Below, piece after piece: positions 1 through 12,000 of a stretch of 64,000 nt of DNA. A program made the translations under genes and the position numbers. The notes beneath the pieces were generated by a model. It was not told the DNA's origin. It ran no database searches and saw only the letters and a list, made by a program, of their open reading frames with translations. This DNA comes from Tetrahymena elliotti 4EA (lineage: Eukaryota; Ciliophora; Oligohymenophorea; Hymenostomatida; Tetrahymenidae). The stretch's first letter is position 1. Every line of letters starts with the position of its first letter. Where the stretch lies: NCBI GenBank assembly GCA_000231825.2, contig JH720297.1, positions 1,276,126-1,340,125 of the forward strand, read 5' to 3'.

Positions 1-3000
1 AAATTTTAAGTTCTGATTTGTCTGGTTTAATAGCTCTTTCGAAGTCTAATTAAATAATTAGAGCTATGATAGAGCTATTTAATGATACATCTGCGAATAA
101 CTTAAAATCTATTATTTCATCTTCTTATAAAGTTTATAAATAAAAACTGCTTTCAATTTATGCCAAAGCTTCAAACAGTGATATACTCAGAAATAGAGAG
201 TTTGTTTATTTGTTATTTAAGGAAATCGAAGATGAGCATGGAGAAATGAATTTCACCAAGAAAACAATCCTTGTTTTAAAAACTCTTCATACTATAACTA
301 AATACACTGGTTTGGGAAATCTCCAGCAAGTAGGATCTTTAGTAAAAAATGTACCAGATTACATCAATTAAACCTTGAAAAAAAGAAAATTCATTAGTGA
401 AGACGAAGATACATTTATTACATATGATCAGTTTTTAGATTAAAAGCAGATATATAAAGTACTTGATGTAAAAACAGAAGTGCTAGAAAATAAAAGAAGT
501 AAAGACGGAAGAGATTTATAGACTTAAGATATTGAAGATAAGCTTATTTTGACATATTTTGATAGGTACGATGTTTATGATACTCTTTACAAAATCCTAA
601 GAGAAATCTTTTTTGGACAGCAATTACCAAACCCCATCCCATCAATTATATTAAAAGTAGAAGCTAAGGCACTTAAATATTAAATTTTTGAAGTCAGGCA
701 ATAAGATGTAATTAATTCTGAATTCTTTTATTTAAATTTTTAAAATTAATCTAATTTTTGAAGAAATAAAAACAGTTACATTTTTACTTAGATTTTGATT
801 ATTTACAATAAAAAAATTATTTTTCCCATTCTAATTATTGAAATATAAATGAAATTTTTATTTGGATTTATTTTGTTCAATAAGCTGAACGATTTTCAAA
901 AACCTAATTAGAAAATAAACATATTTATGAATTAAATTAATCAAAAGATTTAAAATCAATCATTAATTTCTTTTCAATTATCTTAATGAAATAAACAAGA
1001 ATTTTATACATTTAAAAATAATGAAATAAACAAGAATTTTATACATTTAAAAAAAATAATTATTTCATTTTAAAAGATTTAACTTTTGTATTAAATTTTT
1101 CATAAATTTACAATTTTATTAAAGATAAATTATTTTTTAAATGTTGGATAAACAATCTAACCGTAATTTGAATAATATTTGAAATAATACATTTTTTACT
1201 CATGTTTATTAAAAATTATATTTGGAAATTTTGACGATTGGCTTTGATTTAATTTTTAAAATTTAAATTTACTTATTTTGATTAATTAGATTATTGAAAC
1301 TGCTTTAAGAGAGTTTGATGAAAGTGATCAGATTGATTCTTCTGTTGTAAAAAATGCTACACCTAATATTTATCAATACAGTATTTACTTTATGGTTTTA
1401 ATTTTACTTTTATTTACATTTGCAAAGAAGTATTTTACTTAAATTTACTTTTATTAAGGGAGTTAAAAAATGAACTTAGAAAAATTGAATCCTGTTTATG
1501 GAATTAAAGATGCTCTGGCTTATACTGCTTTTGATGAAATGTCTATGAGGTACAAATTCTTAAAAGTTTGGTTAGATATATCTAATACACCTTTGAAAAG
1601 GAGAGTACCTGAAGCCTACAAGATTGATAATTTTATTTCTGTTTCTTCTTATAACTTGTTTTAGCACTCCTAAATTACAAAAAGACCTTACATAGAATGG
1701 AATTTTTGTTAAGATGTTTTAATTAGAGGTCCCAATTAGACGTAAGCTCAGAATATTTTCTTTGATTTAATGCTTACTTATGTTTTATGGTTAAATTCAT
1801 AATCAAACTTGGTTGTTATAGGCTTTTTTACAGAATCAGTAAAAATTTTAGTAATTTAGTTAATATTTAACTTTAATTTAAAATAAAGGAAAGAATAAAG
1901 CCTGTCTTACCTATAGAGACTATTTTGAGAGATTAAAGTACGGACTCAATTAGATTCTAAATAGCTAAAATATTTGATGAAGGTGAAAGAATTTATTTGA
2001 AATTTATCACAGATTACGATTAAAGATTCAAAGTAGTAGTTGTTTGTATAAACTTTATTTTCTTGGGAGAAGGTAACATAGAACCAACAAGCTTGTTAAA
2101 TACAGATAATCCTGATACTTATTTAAGAGTTTTCTTTGAAAAAGATGACATTTTAAAGTGGTATAAAATATTTGAATACAAAGATAAATATGTTAAAAAG
2201 TTAATTGTCAAAGAGCAAAAAAGACTTTTTTATATTGGCTCATTAAATATGGCCATGAAGTTAGAACTCTGCAAAATTTATATTAATTATGAACAACCTA
2301 AGTACTTCATTAGAGCATTTAGAATCCTATATTCTATGACAGAATAACTCTTTAATTTCAGCAAGGAAGCAGAAAACTTTATATTAATTTTTTCCTATAT
2401 CTTATAAAAGCAACCAAATTTAGTCATACCAAACTAGCAAAATTAAAAAAAATATAACTTAGAAAACATAAAAGCATACTTCTACGAATGGAATAAGTAA
2501 TCAATTTTTTTTCACTTGTTTAAATAAATAAATAACTCTTATGAATGATTTATTTGAATAAATTTTGATATTTTCATCAATTTAATTTGAAAAATCTCAA
2601 GAAATAATAATTTGCAATGCATTAAAAATTAAACTTATTATTTCAAATATGATGATAAAAAATAATTAAAAACTTTAGATGGCTAAAGCAACTGAATAAT
2701 TCAACTTATTTAGTTCAAAAATAGACTTATTATTAAAAACAAAAAGATAAATTATTTAAAAATAATAATTTAAATTTATTTCCTTTACATTAATTGGATA
2801 TTTTATAAAATAGTTCAATCAAAAAACTTTTGTACAGCTATGATAATATTTATTTTGAAAGTTTGAGTCCAACTGTGATTAATTAACTCAACATCCTAGA
2901 ATTAGCTTATGAATCTAGAAGTAAGAAAATCAAAGACTTCCAAAACCCACTTTTGAAAATAGCTGGAATCTGCTCTATTATGGGTAAATCTATCAATCAC

Positions 3001-3134
3001 TAATTAAACTTTTTTTTAAAAGCATTATTAATAATTTTATTAAAGTTTATTTTGTATCAATAGCTGATTCGATGATATTGACTCACAAAAATCTTTTATC
3101 AGAAGATTATGATTTTGATATTCTATGGGGTTGA
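1..3134 (+). CDS. Unknown protein, 5'-truncated at the window edge, about six exons
   Basis: The gene enters the window already open and ends at TGA 3132-3134. Proposed introns are 708-1289, 1381-1458 (optional, 78 bp, in frame), 1839-1888, 2497-2678 and 2984-3063; all are GT...AG and all phases join correctly. The first exon encodes a helical segment (LRNREFVYLLFKEIEDEHGE, then KKTILVLKTLHTI) that superficially recalls ENTH/VHS-like helical solenoids, but I do not recognise a family. Later exons are mixed hydrophilic/helical (RIKPVLPIETILRD, KLLYSYDNIYFESLSP) and end in SEDYDFDILWG. No signal peptide or clear membrane span is visible; if intron 1381-1458 is retained, a short hydrophobic stretch (FMVLILLLFTF) would be added. 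The 3' neighbour is a minus-strand SNARE gene, convergent, separated by a repeat-filled 0.8 kb spacer. The gene is certain from codon use and TAA/TAG as Gln; its function is unknown. Confidence 0.75.
986..1055. repeat. 35-bp tandem duplication inside an intron
   Basis: Two adjacent copies of a 35-bp unit beginning ATGAAATAAACAAG lie within the 582-bp first intron of the truncated gene at 1-3134 (986-1020 and 1021-about 1053). They are nearly identical, so the duplication is recent. No coding role is implied. Confidence 0.85.
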
Positions 3135-3971
3135 TAAGATTAATTAAATTTTAAATAAAAACTATTTATTACAATTACAACTTCAAATAATAATTTATTG
3201 AATATAATATTAAAATATTAGTCAATATTTATATTCAAGCTATAATTCTTATAATAAATCATCTAATAGCAATATAATTAAACATTTTTTTATATTTTAA
3301 CCATTTTTTAAATTCCAATAATACTTATGAATAAAATGTTTGATTACTTTACTTAAAAATTTATGGTAAAATAAATAACTTTTTAATGAAATAGCTATTA
3401 AAGTGTAAGCGTATTGATAAGATTACTATGAAAATTAATTGATTTGTAAATAGTCTTGAGTATTATAAGATGGAAATTAAGAAAATTTTGAAAGAATTGA
3501 TTAAATTTGTTTTGTTTATTTTTTAATATTTATACAATGATTTATTATAACATTTAAATAAAATAGCTTATTTATATGTGTAAGCATATCGATAAGATTA
3601 CTATGAAAATGAATTGATTCATAAATAGTTTTCAGTATTATTCTGGAAATTAAGATAACTTTGAAAGAATTGATAATATCATTAAATTTGTTTTATTTTT
3701 TAGTATTAATACAATGATTTATTATATTTAAATAAAATGTTTGCTTATTTTACATAAATATTTTTGGTAAGATAAATACTTTTTAATGAAATAGCAATGA
3801 ATGTGTAATCATTTTGATAAGATTTATATGATTAATGTATTTATAAGTAGTATTGAGTATTTTTGTATGGAGATTAAGATAATTTTGAAAAGAATAATAT
3901 TAATTTGTTTAGGAACCATATATTTGAAATAAATAATAAAAAGAGAATGGCTAATAAAATACGAAATTAAT
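3135..3971. repeat. Spacer with about three diverged tandem copies of a 175-225 bp minisatellite
   Basis: No gene is seen between the two convergent genes. Copies start near 3330, 3556 and 3731, each beginning with AATAAAATG or a variant. Each contains a GTGTAAGC/GTGTAATC block followed by GATAAGATT and, some 50 bp later, a GAGTATTAT-like block and GAAATTAAGA. Copies 1 and 3 share a segment around CTTTTTAATGAAATAGC that copy 2 lacks. The array ends near 3910. Confidence 0.75.
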
Positions 3972-4772
3972 TCATTTAAGCTGGTAATAAATAGCTACTC
4001 CAATACCAAGTAAAATAATTATCAAAACAAAATCAAGGCAGCATTTTGATGGAGATCTATATGCTTTGACTATACTTTTTAATTTATCGTTTGAGTTGAT
4101 AAGAACGCTTTCTGTTTTGGTCATTTCAGCTTCAAGTTATTTACATTAATCAATAGTGTGTTGAATAGATTCTCCTATTTTTTCTGCTTTTGCTTTAAGA
4201 TTAAGTACACCGTCATTTAATTAATCTAGAATTCTTTCTTAGAGCTAATCAGCTTCTTCGATTTCTCTCATTTAATTCTTTTCTAAATCAGTTAAATCTC
4301 TTCTAGCACCCTTCTATCTAGCTTAGAATCCAATTTTAGTGGTAGAATCATTGTTAATTGTATTACTATCATCATATGAAGACATATCATTATCATTCTT
4401 AAACAATAAATTATTAAGAGTAATGTACTACTAATGAAGATTATCATATATTTTCTATCTCTTTTGGAATAAATTTTCATCTTTTGATCTGTTTTTCTTC
4501 AAGTAATCATTCATCTTAACAATATTTTGATTGCATACTACCATTTTATTCTTAATTTCAAATTCCAATTTGATCAATTCAGTATTTCTGGTTTGAAATA
4601 ATTATTTCTAGTCAATTTTCTTCTAAATATCGAAAAATAACTGGATGACCACGTCCTTAAGGCCTGTGAACTCATCATAATTCTTTTTTTTCTCATCAAT
4701 ATATTCTTTTCCTCCAAGCTTCCTGTCCATGTCGTAAAGCTTCTCCATTAAATAAGATATTTTTGATGACAT
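3972..4772 (-). CDS. Tail-anchored Q-SNARE (syntaxin-like, probably Qc/Qb)
   Basis: One uninterrupted exon, 266 residues. SNAREs drive fusion of transport vesicles by forming a four-helix bundle. The N-terminal ~150 residues form a hydrophilic, coiled-coil-prone region (MEKLYDMDRKLGG at the start), followed by a Ser/Asn/Asp-rich linker. A typical SNARE heptad segment lies at about residues 175-235 (NQMREIEEADQLQERILDQL ... IGESIQHTIDQC ... LINSNDKLKSIV). After two Cys (SPSKCC), which are candidate lipidation sites, comes a C-terminal anchor of about 19 hydrophobic residues (FVLIIILLGIGVAIYY). A Gln in IDQC lies at or beside the expected zero layer, which makes it a Q-SNARE. The layout resembles syntaxin 6/8-type proteins, but subclass and compartment cannot be settled here. 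The start is the first ATG downstream of an AT-rich spacer. Confidence 0.85.
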
Positions 4773-5688
4773 TTTTGTAATTATTTAATTTCTTTTTTAA
4801 TAGTGTAATCAAGTATTTTTTTATTGAAATATATTGTTTTTTGTTATTTATATCCCTCTATTTTCTTGTATATTTTTTTATCACATTACATAAGCCAAAT
4901 AAGAGGTTTTCACTCACTCTTTTTAAGGATAGTAATAGTTTGCAATATATTTACAAACATTCTTATTAATATTTATACCAATCTTTACTTGTTGAAACAA
5001 AGCACATGCTTTTTAGCTATTAAATTGCAAAAAACTTTACATTTGAGAATTTCAAACTCTAAATTTTATTAACAAGAAACATATCTAATTTCAAGTAAAA
5101 AAAAGGATAATCTTAAATAATAATAATCATGGTTTTAACCAAAATAAAAGTAATATAAATATTATGATTAATATTTACTTTTTCAAGGTAAAAAAATATT
5201 ATGATTAATATTTACTTTTTCAGGTAAAAAAATATTCTTTATGCTTTTAGAATGCCAAAATATTTATTTCACAATTCAATCAAGTAAAAATTAACTCCTT
5301 TCTCTGCAAAAAAAGCAATCTTTATTATTTTTTGAATTATTACATAACCATAAATATTTTTTTTCATAATTCTATCCATTAATAAATTTATAAATTTATT
5401 CAAGATTAGCTTTTTTATTTATTTTTTAGATCTGCTTTTTATTATCATTAACAAGTACTCATATTAATCTAAAATTTAGTATTATTTTTCTTTTAAAACT
5501 AGATGCTAATAATTTTAAATAAACTGTCCATGAGTACATAAGTAAAGTTTATTTTTAAAGAATATAATAGATAATTAATTCCTCTAAGCATTTATTATAT
5601 TTAGTTCAAATACTATGATAAAATTTTTAAAAAAAGGGTTAATTAAACAATCTATTAGTAAAGTCTACTTTTTAAAGAATATATGTGT
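4773..5688. other. Intergenic AT-rich spacer with short direct repeats
   Basis: No gene found. Two copies of a ~37-bp segment starting ATATTATGATTAATATTTAC lie at about 5159-5195 and 5198-5232. A second pair (GTAAAG, then TTTTTAAAGAATATA) occurs at about 5541-5570 and 5656-5683, just outside the left end of the transposon. The hydrophobic reading near 4824-5072 has no clean start and looks like chance. Confidence 0.6.
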
Positions 5689-5735
5689 ACATTCATCATT
5701 AAATGGCACTTTTAACTAAATCAAATTTTTTAAAT
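5689..5735 (+). repeat. Left terminal inverted repeat of the transposon
   Basis: The segment contains ATGGCACTTTTAACTAAATC and pairs with the right-hand repeat at 8081-8124 when reverse complemented. The two differ at only a few positions. Confidence 0.85.
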
Positions 5736-5993
5736 ATTTTTAAGATTCTAAAATTTATTATTTTGTTACTTTAGTATTCTTCATTAAATTTCCTATCTTT
5801 TCCACTATTTACAGTGAATTTTTTACTTTTTTTTAATATGAGTTACAATAGATAAAAAATAGGATTTATAAAATTAAATAAATTAAAAAGAAAATTAATA
5901 GAATTAAGAAAGATTGGTTACTTTTAAAGCAAAATTAAGTAATCTTATCAATTATTGATTGATAAAATTTATTATAAATCAGAAAAAAATAAG

Positions 5994-8005
5994 ATGGAAA
6001 TTGAACTATCAAATTAGGAGTTAATATTTAATTTATTGAATCAAATTATCATTGATTTCTACAAAATTAGTAACATTGCAACAAACGATAGAAGTTTACT
6101 TGGAGATGATTAATTTTTACATTAATTTTCCAATAAATGGGATAAGACATTCTTAAAAATTACTGATTTAAGGAGAAATTTAACCTAAGAATTCTTTCTA
6201 AGTCATTAACTTTAGATTAGGAAGTAAAATCAAATGCACTTATTCAAGATTTACAAAAAATTTAAAAAGAATAATTAAAGTAAGAATAAAAGCCATAATA
6301 ATGTGCTGATTTAGAAATTTAGATAGCTGATCTAAAAAGAGAAGGATGCTGCAAAAATTGATGTATTCATATTATCGATTCTCAATAAATTTATGAATTT
6401 ATTAATGAATTTTAGAAGTTATATACTTATGCTCAAGAACTTACAACGTTCATAGAATATAAAACAAATAGAAGAAAATCTAAAGGTAATTTGTATAACC
6501 AATAATCTTAAAATACAATAGTGGATTATTTCTTTTGTGAAAATACACATAATAATGATAAAAAGATTAAGATTTGCCTTGATTTATATGCCTTTTTGCA
6601 TTCACTAAGTAAACGTAGTTTATCTAGAAGAGTATAATATTATAAAGAAAATAATTAATATTTTCAACCTAAGAAAAGACTATCAGTAATAACTAAAGAA
6701 GAGAATAATAAGTAAGAAGAACTTGATAATTTCATTTCAAATTATATTGAAGAAATCATTTACCCTAGTCCAAAAGATGGAAGAAATGTTTTACCTTAAT
6801 CATTTACATTTGAAAATTTGTATAAGGAATATAAATTAAAATCACTGTATCCATATAAAAAACTAAAAGTTTATTTTAGATATAAGCAGCTAAACTCAAG
6901 TTTAAAAAGGTAAAGCATTTATACTGATTATTGTGATAGCTGTACTTTATTTTGTAAGAAGATAATTAAATGTAAAGAGGAAGAAGTCTTATAAGCATTA
7001 AAACAAGAAAATGAAGAGCATCTTAATATAACCAAAAATGAAAGGGCATATTAAAAAATGAATATAATGGAGTCTAAGCTATTTAATGAAAATGAACAGT
7101 AAATAATTTATTTAGACTGGCCATAAGATATTTTACTTTTTTTACTTCCAAAATTGAGAAAATAACTTGGAAAGCTGTATTTTTTAAGTAAGCAAAAAAT
7201 TGGACTACTATCAATTGTTAATGAAAAAATAGGAAAGGCTACATTCTGTCCACTTTCTGATAATGACATTCATTCGTTTTCAAAGAGGTTTAATACCACA
7301 ATCTCACTTTTGTTTCATTACATTCATACTTATATTAAAAAATGTAATCGGCTAATTATCTACATGGATAATTGTCCTGGAACAAATAAAAATAATTATG
7401 CTTTTTAATTTTTTTACTATTTGGTACACAATAAATAGTTATTTTAAGAGATTTAAATAAGTTTTATGGTACCAGGACACACCAAATTTAGTCCAGACCG
7501 CTCATTTAGCTAATTAAAAAATATAATATAACATTTTAGTGAAGATTTAGAAACATATATGATGATTTAGTGAAAATAATAACCAAAAATGGATAAAGTA
7601 GTAACCATCATTCGTGTCAAATAAATTAGAAAGTGAGTGTTAATTAAGGACTGAAAAAAATAATTTAGCTCTTATTTCAATAAAGTACCTTCAAATCTAT
7701 AATATTTTAATAACAACTTTTATAGATTAAATAAAAAATTTAAAGAAATTGAATATTTTTATTCAAATTTTGAAGAATTCTCTGATACAGATATCAGAAA
7801 ATAAACTCATACTGAAATTGAAAAAGAGCCTGAAATATTATTCATAAACCAGGGATAGAGTCAAGAAAAAAAGATTTATAAAGGATCTCATAATTTATTC
7901 ATTAAAATAATATTGATAGTTTTTGGAAATATATTTGTAAATGAAAATTTACAAAAATAAAATAAGCATAAATTTTTATATATTCCTTAGTTTTGCATAA
8001 ATTGA
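5994..8005 (+). pseudogene. Degenerate transposase of the 2.4-kb inverted-repeat element
   Basis: The likely start is ATG 5994. The reading frame shifts at about 6150-6210, meets an in-frame TGA at 6359-6361, runs open to TGA 7571-7573, and then continues by homology in other frames to about 8005. At least two frameshifts and one nonsense codon are present, so it is not functional as it stands. A coiled-coil, Gln-rich N-terminal part is followed by a Cys pair (EGCCKN), then a catalytic-looking core. The core has IYLDW near 7110, IYMDNCPGTNKNN near 7360, and GHTKFSPDRSF near 7475-7506. From memory, the DNC-G-NKNN and GHTKFxPD signatures occur in a eukaryotic transposase-like family found in many invertebrate and fungal genomes. 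The Asp residues are candidates for the DDE/D catalytic triad; that assignment is inference. Confidence 0.75.
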
Positions 8006-8080
8006 TATCCAAAAGATAGAAAATCTTTTAATTCACATAAAACTTCCCAAAAAAATATGAAAAAAAAAATCTTTTGATGG

Positions 8081-8124
8081 TTAAATTTTTTATTTAGTTA
8101 AAAGTGCCATTTAGTTATGAATGT
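8081..8124 (-). repeat. Right terminal inverted repeat of the transposon
   Basis: Reverse complement of the left repeat at 5689-5735, containing TTTAGTTAAAAGTGCCATTTA. Its outer end reads GAATGT, complementary to the outer ACATTC of the left repeat. Confidence 0.85.
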
Positions 8125-9065
8125 CATGTCATATTCTAGTCAAAATCGTAGAATTAAAAAATGAGATAAAATTATGATGTAAATTTAATAATAGCTTTTT
8201 TTTAAAGAGTTAATTCTAAATTTAAGTTTAGTCTCATGAGGTTTTTAGATTAATTTAAACTAAAATAGAAATTTATGGTAATTATTAGCTATTTTTATTC
8301 AATATGAAATCATTAATTACTTTTATTGATTTCTCTATTTTAAGGTAAGCTTTTTTTATCATAGAATTCAGTTTAAAACAAACAAATAAGTCCTCAATCA
8401 AATTTATTAATTTATTTAAGAAACAATTTTGATCAACTGATCCTTTCAATTAGGGTGATTAATCACTAATAGTTTGATTTTATTCCAATAGTAACATGCA
8501 TGAATTGTCAAAAAACTTCTTTTGAAATTATTTTATTTTAAAATTGAATAAGTTATATTGCAAGTTTGTTTCTTTTACTTAAGTTAAGATTAATCTAAGA
8601 AATAATTGGCAAGTAATTCAAATAGAAAACTACCAGCAAATAATTAATCAGTTAACAAAAAGTATGTTTTCTTAATTAATTTTTGATTTTATATCACTTC
8701 AGATTAAATTTGATTCATTCATCAAACAACTAAAAAGTATTTGTAACTCAGCAAAAAAATAAACAAACATTTAAAAACAAATAAATTGAATTTTTATAAG
8801 AAAAATATAGGCATATAATTCGTAATTGGTTAAAAAAACAAACCAATAATTGATTTTGATTTATTTATTAACTAATTAATTAATTGATCTAACAAATTAA
8901 TAATTGGTAATAAAGATTAATAAATAACAAGAGATAAAGGCAGATTGTTTTTTGTTTTGAAAATCTATAAGTAAATTAGTAAGTTTATTAGCTTCTTCCA
9001 ATTTGGTAGAAAGATAGATAGTCAAGCTTTGACATACGCTAGAAGAAGGATATACACTATTTGAT
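8125..9065. other. AT-rich upstream spacer
   Basis: No gene, RNA or repeat array recognised. It lies between the transposon and the ATG of the PH/TTC39 gene and should contain that gene's promoter and 5' untranslated region. An in-frame TGA 33 bp upstream of ATG 9066 supports that start. Confidence 0.55.
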
Positions 9066-12000
9066 ATGATAGAAAATTCTACTTTTAATACTGATGTTTA
9101 TGAAAGGGCTGTAATTTCTTTTAAGACATAAAGAAGAGTTCTTATAAAATATGGAAAGGTCAGCAAATTTAAGATTACTAGGTATTATGTGTTATAAAAC
9201 GAGTTTTTATTGTATTATAAAAATGCGAAATGTGAGAAATCTATCAGTTCTTTTAGCTTAGCTAATTGTTAGTATTCTAAAGATTAGTCAAAAGTTAAAA
9301 AAATAAATTAATCAATTAAAGTCATAACATCTGATAGCAAAAAAACATTTTGGCTACATCCTATTTCAAATGATGAGTTATATTTACTTGAGAGGTATAT
9401 TAAATTTGTAAGCGAAGGTAAATTTAATAATGATCAAGTTATTTAGCAGCTTTTAATTGATCCTTTATCTAAATAAGATAAGCTTACATCTGCTTATTCT
9501 TCTCACTTATAGATAGCTTTTACTACTAATTAAGCTTCAATTTAAAATACTCATATTAACAGAAGTTCTTAACAATGTAACTAAGATGTGATGACTCCTA
9601 ATACAAAATAGTAAACTCAGGTAAATAGATTTTTGAATGGAGTCTTAGTTTATGAAGAGGATTAAAACTCAGAGAATGGAAAACAAAATATAAACATGAG
9701 CTATTACAGCTAAATGAGACAATTAGAACCATAAACTATTGGATACTAGATTACTGAAGATAAATTCTAACAGTAGAAATTATGTTAGATAAAATAGACT
9801 GAGATAGAATAAATTTAAAAGGAATAAGAAATATCTCAAACAGAAAATTAATTCTCAAAAAGAAATACACTGAGAGATTATAATTAAAGAAATTCAAAAG
9901 AGCAAATAGAATTTTCACAAATGATTCAAATTGTTAAATAGAATTCAATTCAGAATTTTCAAAAGTCGCTTTCAAAGGGCTCAGTTCATTAGGAAAATTT
10001 TAATGATAAAATTGATCCATAAAGTTAAAAATTGAGTGAAGAAGAATATTTGTAGGCATAACAGATGCTTAAAAAGAGTTTCATGTCTCCATTATTCAAT
10101 TAGCAATAAGGCAATTTAAATTATGGAAATAACAATCTTTAAAGTGCTAATTAGCTAAATAATGAATACTTAATTACTTTAGGGTAGATGAGCTAGAATA
10201 ATATGTTTACTAATCAAGGTAATTTAAGTATTGATAATAAATAAAACATCAGCATTGAAAAATTCAATGGAAATACTATTAGTCAGATATTTAAAAATAT
10301 TGACAATAATGTCAATATTAATCCAATTGCTGAGAGTGGAAATTTTATTACTAGTCCAGGTAATTACAAGATGAATTCATTACAACATGCATAAGCTATG
10401 CTGGATAAAGACCTTAGTGCTATCATAAAACCAAATGATCACTCAAATTATCTTGATATTGATGCTGATTTGAAATTCTCTAGCGATGAGGAATACTCTC
10501 ATAATAAAAATGAAAAGCTTGAATCGGTTAGACTTAAATATGAAAGTCTTTCACCAAATGCAAACAAGGGATATCAATTCGGAAATGGTCATTAAAATAA
10601 TAATATATTTAATTTAAATAATATAAATAAAAACAAACTAATTAACTAAGTCAGCACTAAGCTTTTTTAAGATAACATTGAAATTGAGAATATTAATACA
10701 AATAATATAAGCAATAATGGTCTTTTTTTTGGTGTTTCAAATAATAGCAATGTTCCATCAAGCAGTAAAGGATTGATTGGAAATCCTACTTGCTCTACTT
10801 CAGCAACTTAAAATATTACTTCACCATAAATGAAATAATACAGATATTCCAACTCTTTGAATAACATGCAAAATAATTTATAAGCAAATTAACAAGATCA
10901 TAATAAAAACATTTAATAAGGACCATGTAATTTAAGTTCAAGCACTCTTTAGAATATCTTTTTCCCTGAAAGTTAAAAATATTATACAGAATCTCCTCAA
11001 GGTTCTTTTTTCTCTCACAAGGTAGATACAAACACAAACTTTTAGGATGCTGCAATTAACAATACAAGCTAAAGATTTTAGCAACAAAAATAAAGATAAG
11101 TAAAAGATCATGCTAATTTAAGTGATGTGCATGATATTACTGATTAAGAAAACATATCTTCTGATGATGAAGAGAAAGTGCCCTCAACTTAATTTTTTAT
11201 TAAATAATAAGTTTTTTTTGCTGGTGCTTCTAAAATATTTATGGAAGATGGATTTTCTTCAAATGGTTTGCCTTAGCAATCCTAAAGAAATAGTAAAATT
11301 GGAGTTATTTCTAATTATTCTTTTGATAATAAAACATTAAGTGATACAGATTTGTTTGATTAGGTTGAAGGAAATTTTCAAAAAAGTGCTATCGATATTA
11401 TCAAAGAAGAAGAAGAAAACAAAAAAAAAATGAAATAAATGAAAAGAGGTAGTGAAAATCTACACAATAGTAAATCATCTAGTTTCTTTAGCCAATAGCA
11501 TGCAGCAATAAAAAAATAATTTGATAATAAAGAGGAAAATATTCATTAACACTAGTAATATAACAATGCTCTACAAAAGAAGAATCTTCAAGCAAAAATA
11601 AATTTGAGATATGAAGAACCAAGTGCTTAAGGAGGAGATAAATATGAAGAATAAATTTAAAAACAACAATAAGAAGAAGAATAAATTCATAAAAATAGCT
11701 AAATAGATGAAGATGTAGGAGATTACTTAGATGATGAAGATGATGCTAATCGAGCAATAGCTAACAACGTAACCTACATAATTGAAAAATACAAAGAATA
11801 AAATTATTATGAAAAAAACGTTGCTCTATTCAGTGCAAGTGGGAATATGAAAAGAAATGATTTAAATAATTCTCAAGAACAACCTTAATTTAAAAATCAT
11901 TATGAAAAATAAGTATAAAAGAGAATGAATAATCATATGCATACAAAATCTAGTTCTGGATTTAGATAAAATGCATCCAATTCTAAAAGAAGCTTCTCAA

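Larger units (their letters stand above)
5689..8124 (+). mobile_element. Decayed DNA transposon with terminal inverted repeats
   Basis: The ends are inverted copies of one another. The left end, 5689-~5735, contains AATGGCACTTTTAACTAAA. The right end, ~8081-8124, contains the reverse complement. About 40 bp match with a few substitutions, and both end outward in ACATTCAT. The 2.4-kb element encloses a transposase-like reading frame on the plus strand that now carries stops and frameshifts. I could not identify a target-site duplication with confidence. The element sits between the SNARE gene and the PH/TTC39 gene, apparently without interrupting either. Confidence 0.85.

Noticed and set aside
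4824..5072. Plus-strand hydrophobic reading frame beside the SNARE gene
   Set aside because: It begins at a non-ATG codon, has poor codon use and no homology; most likely promoter DNA of the SNARE gene.
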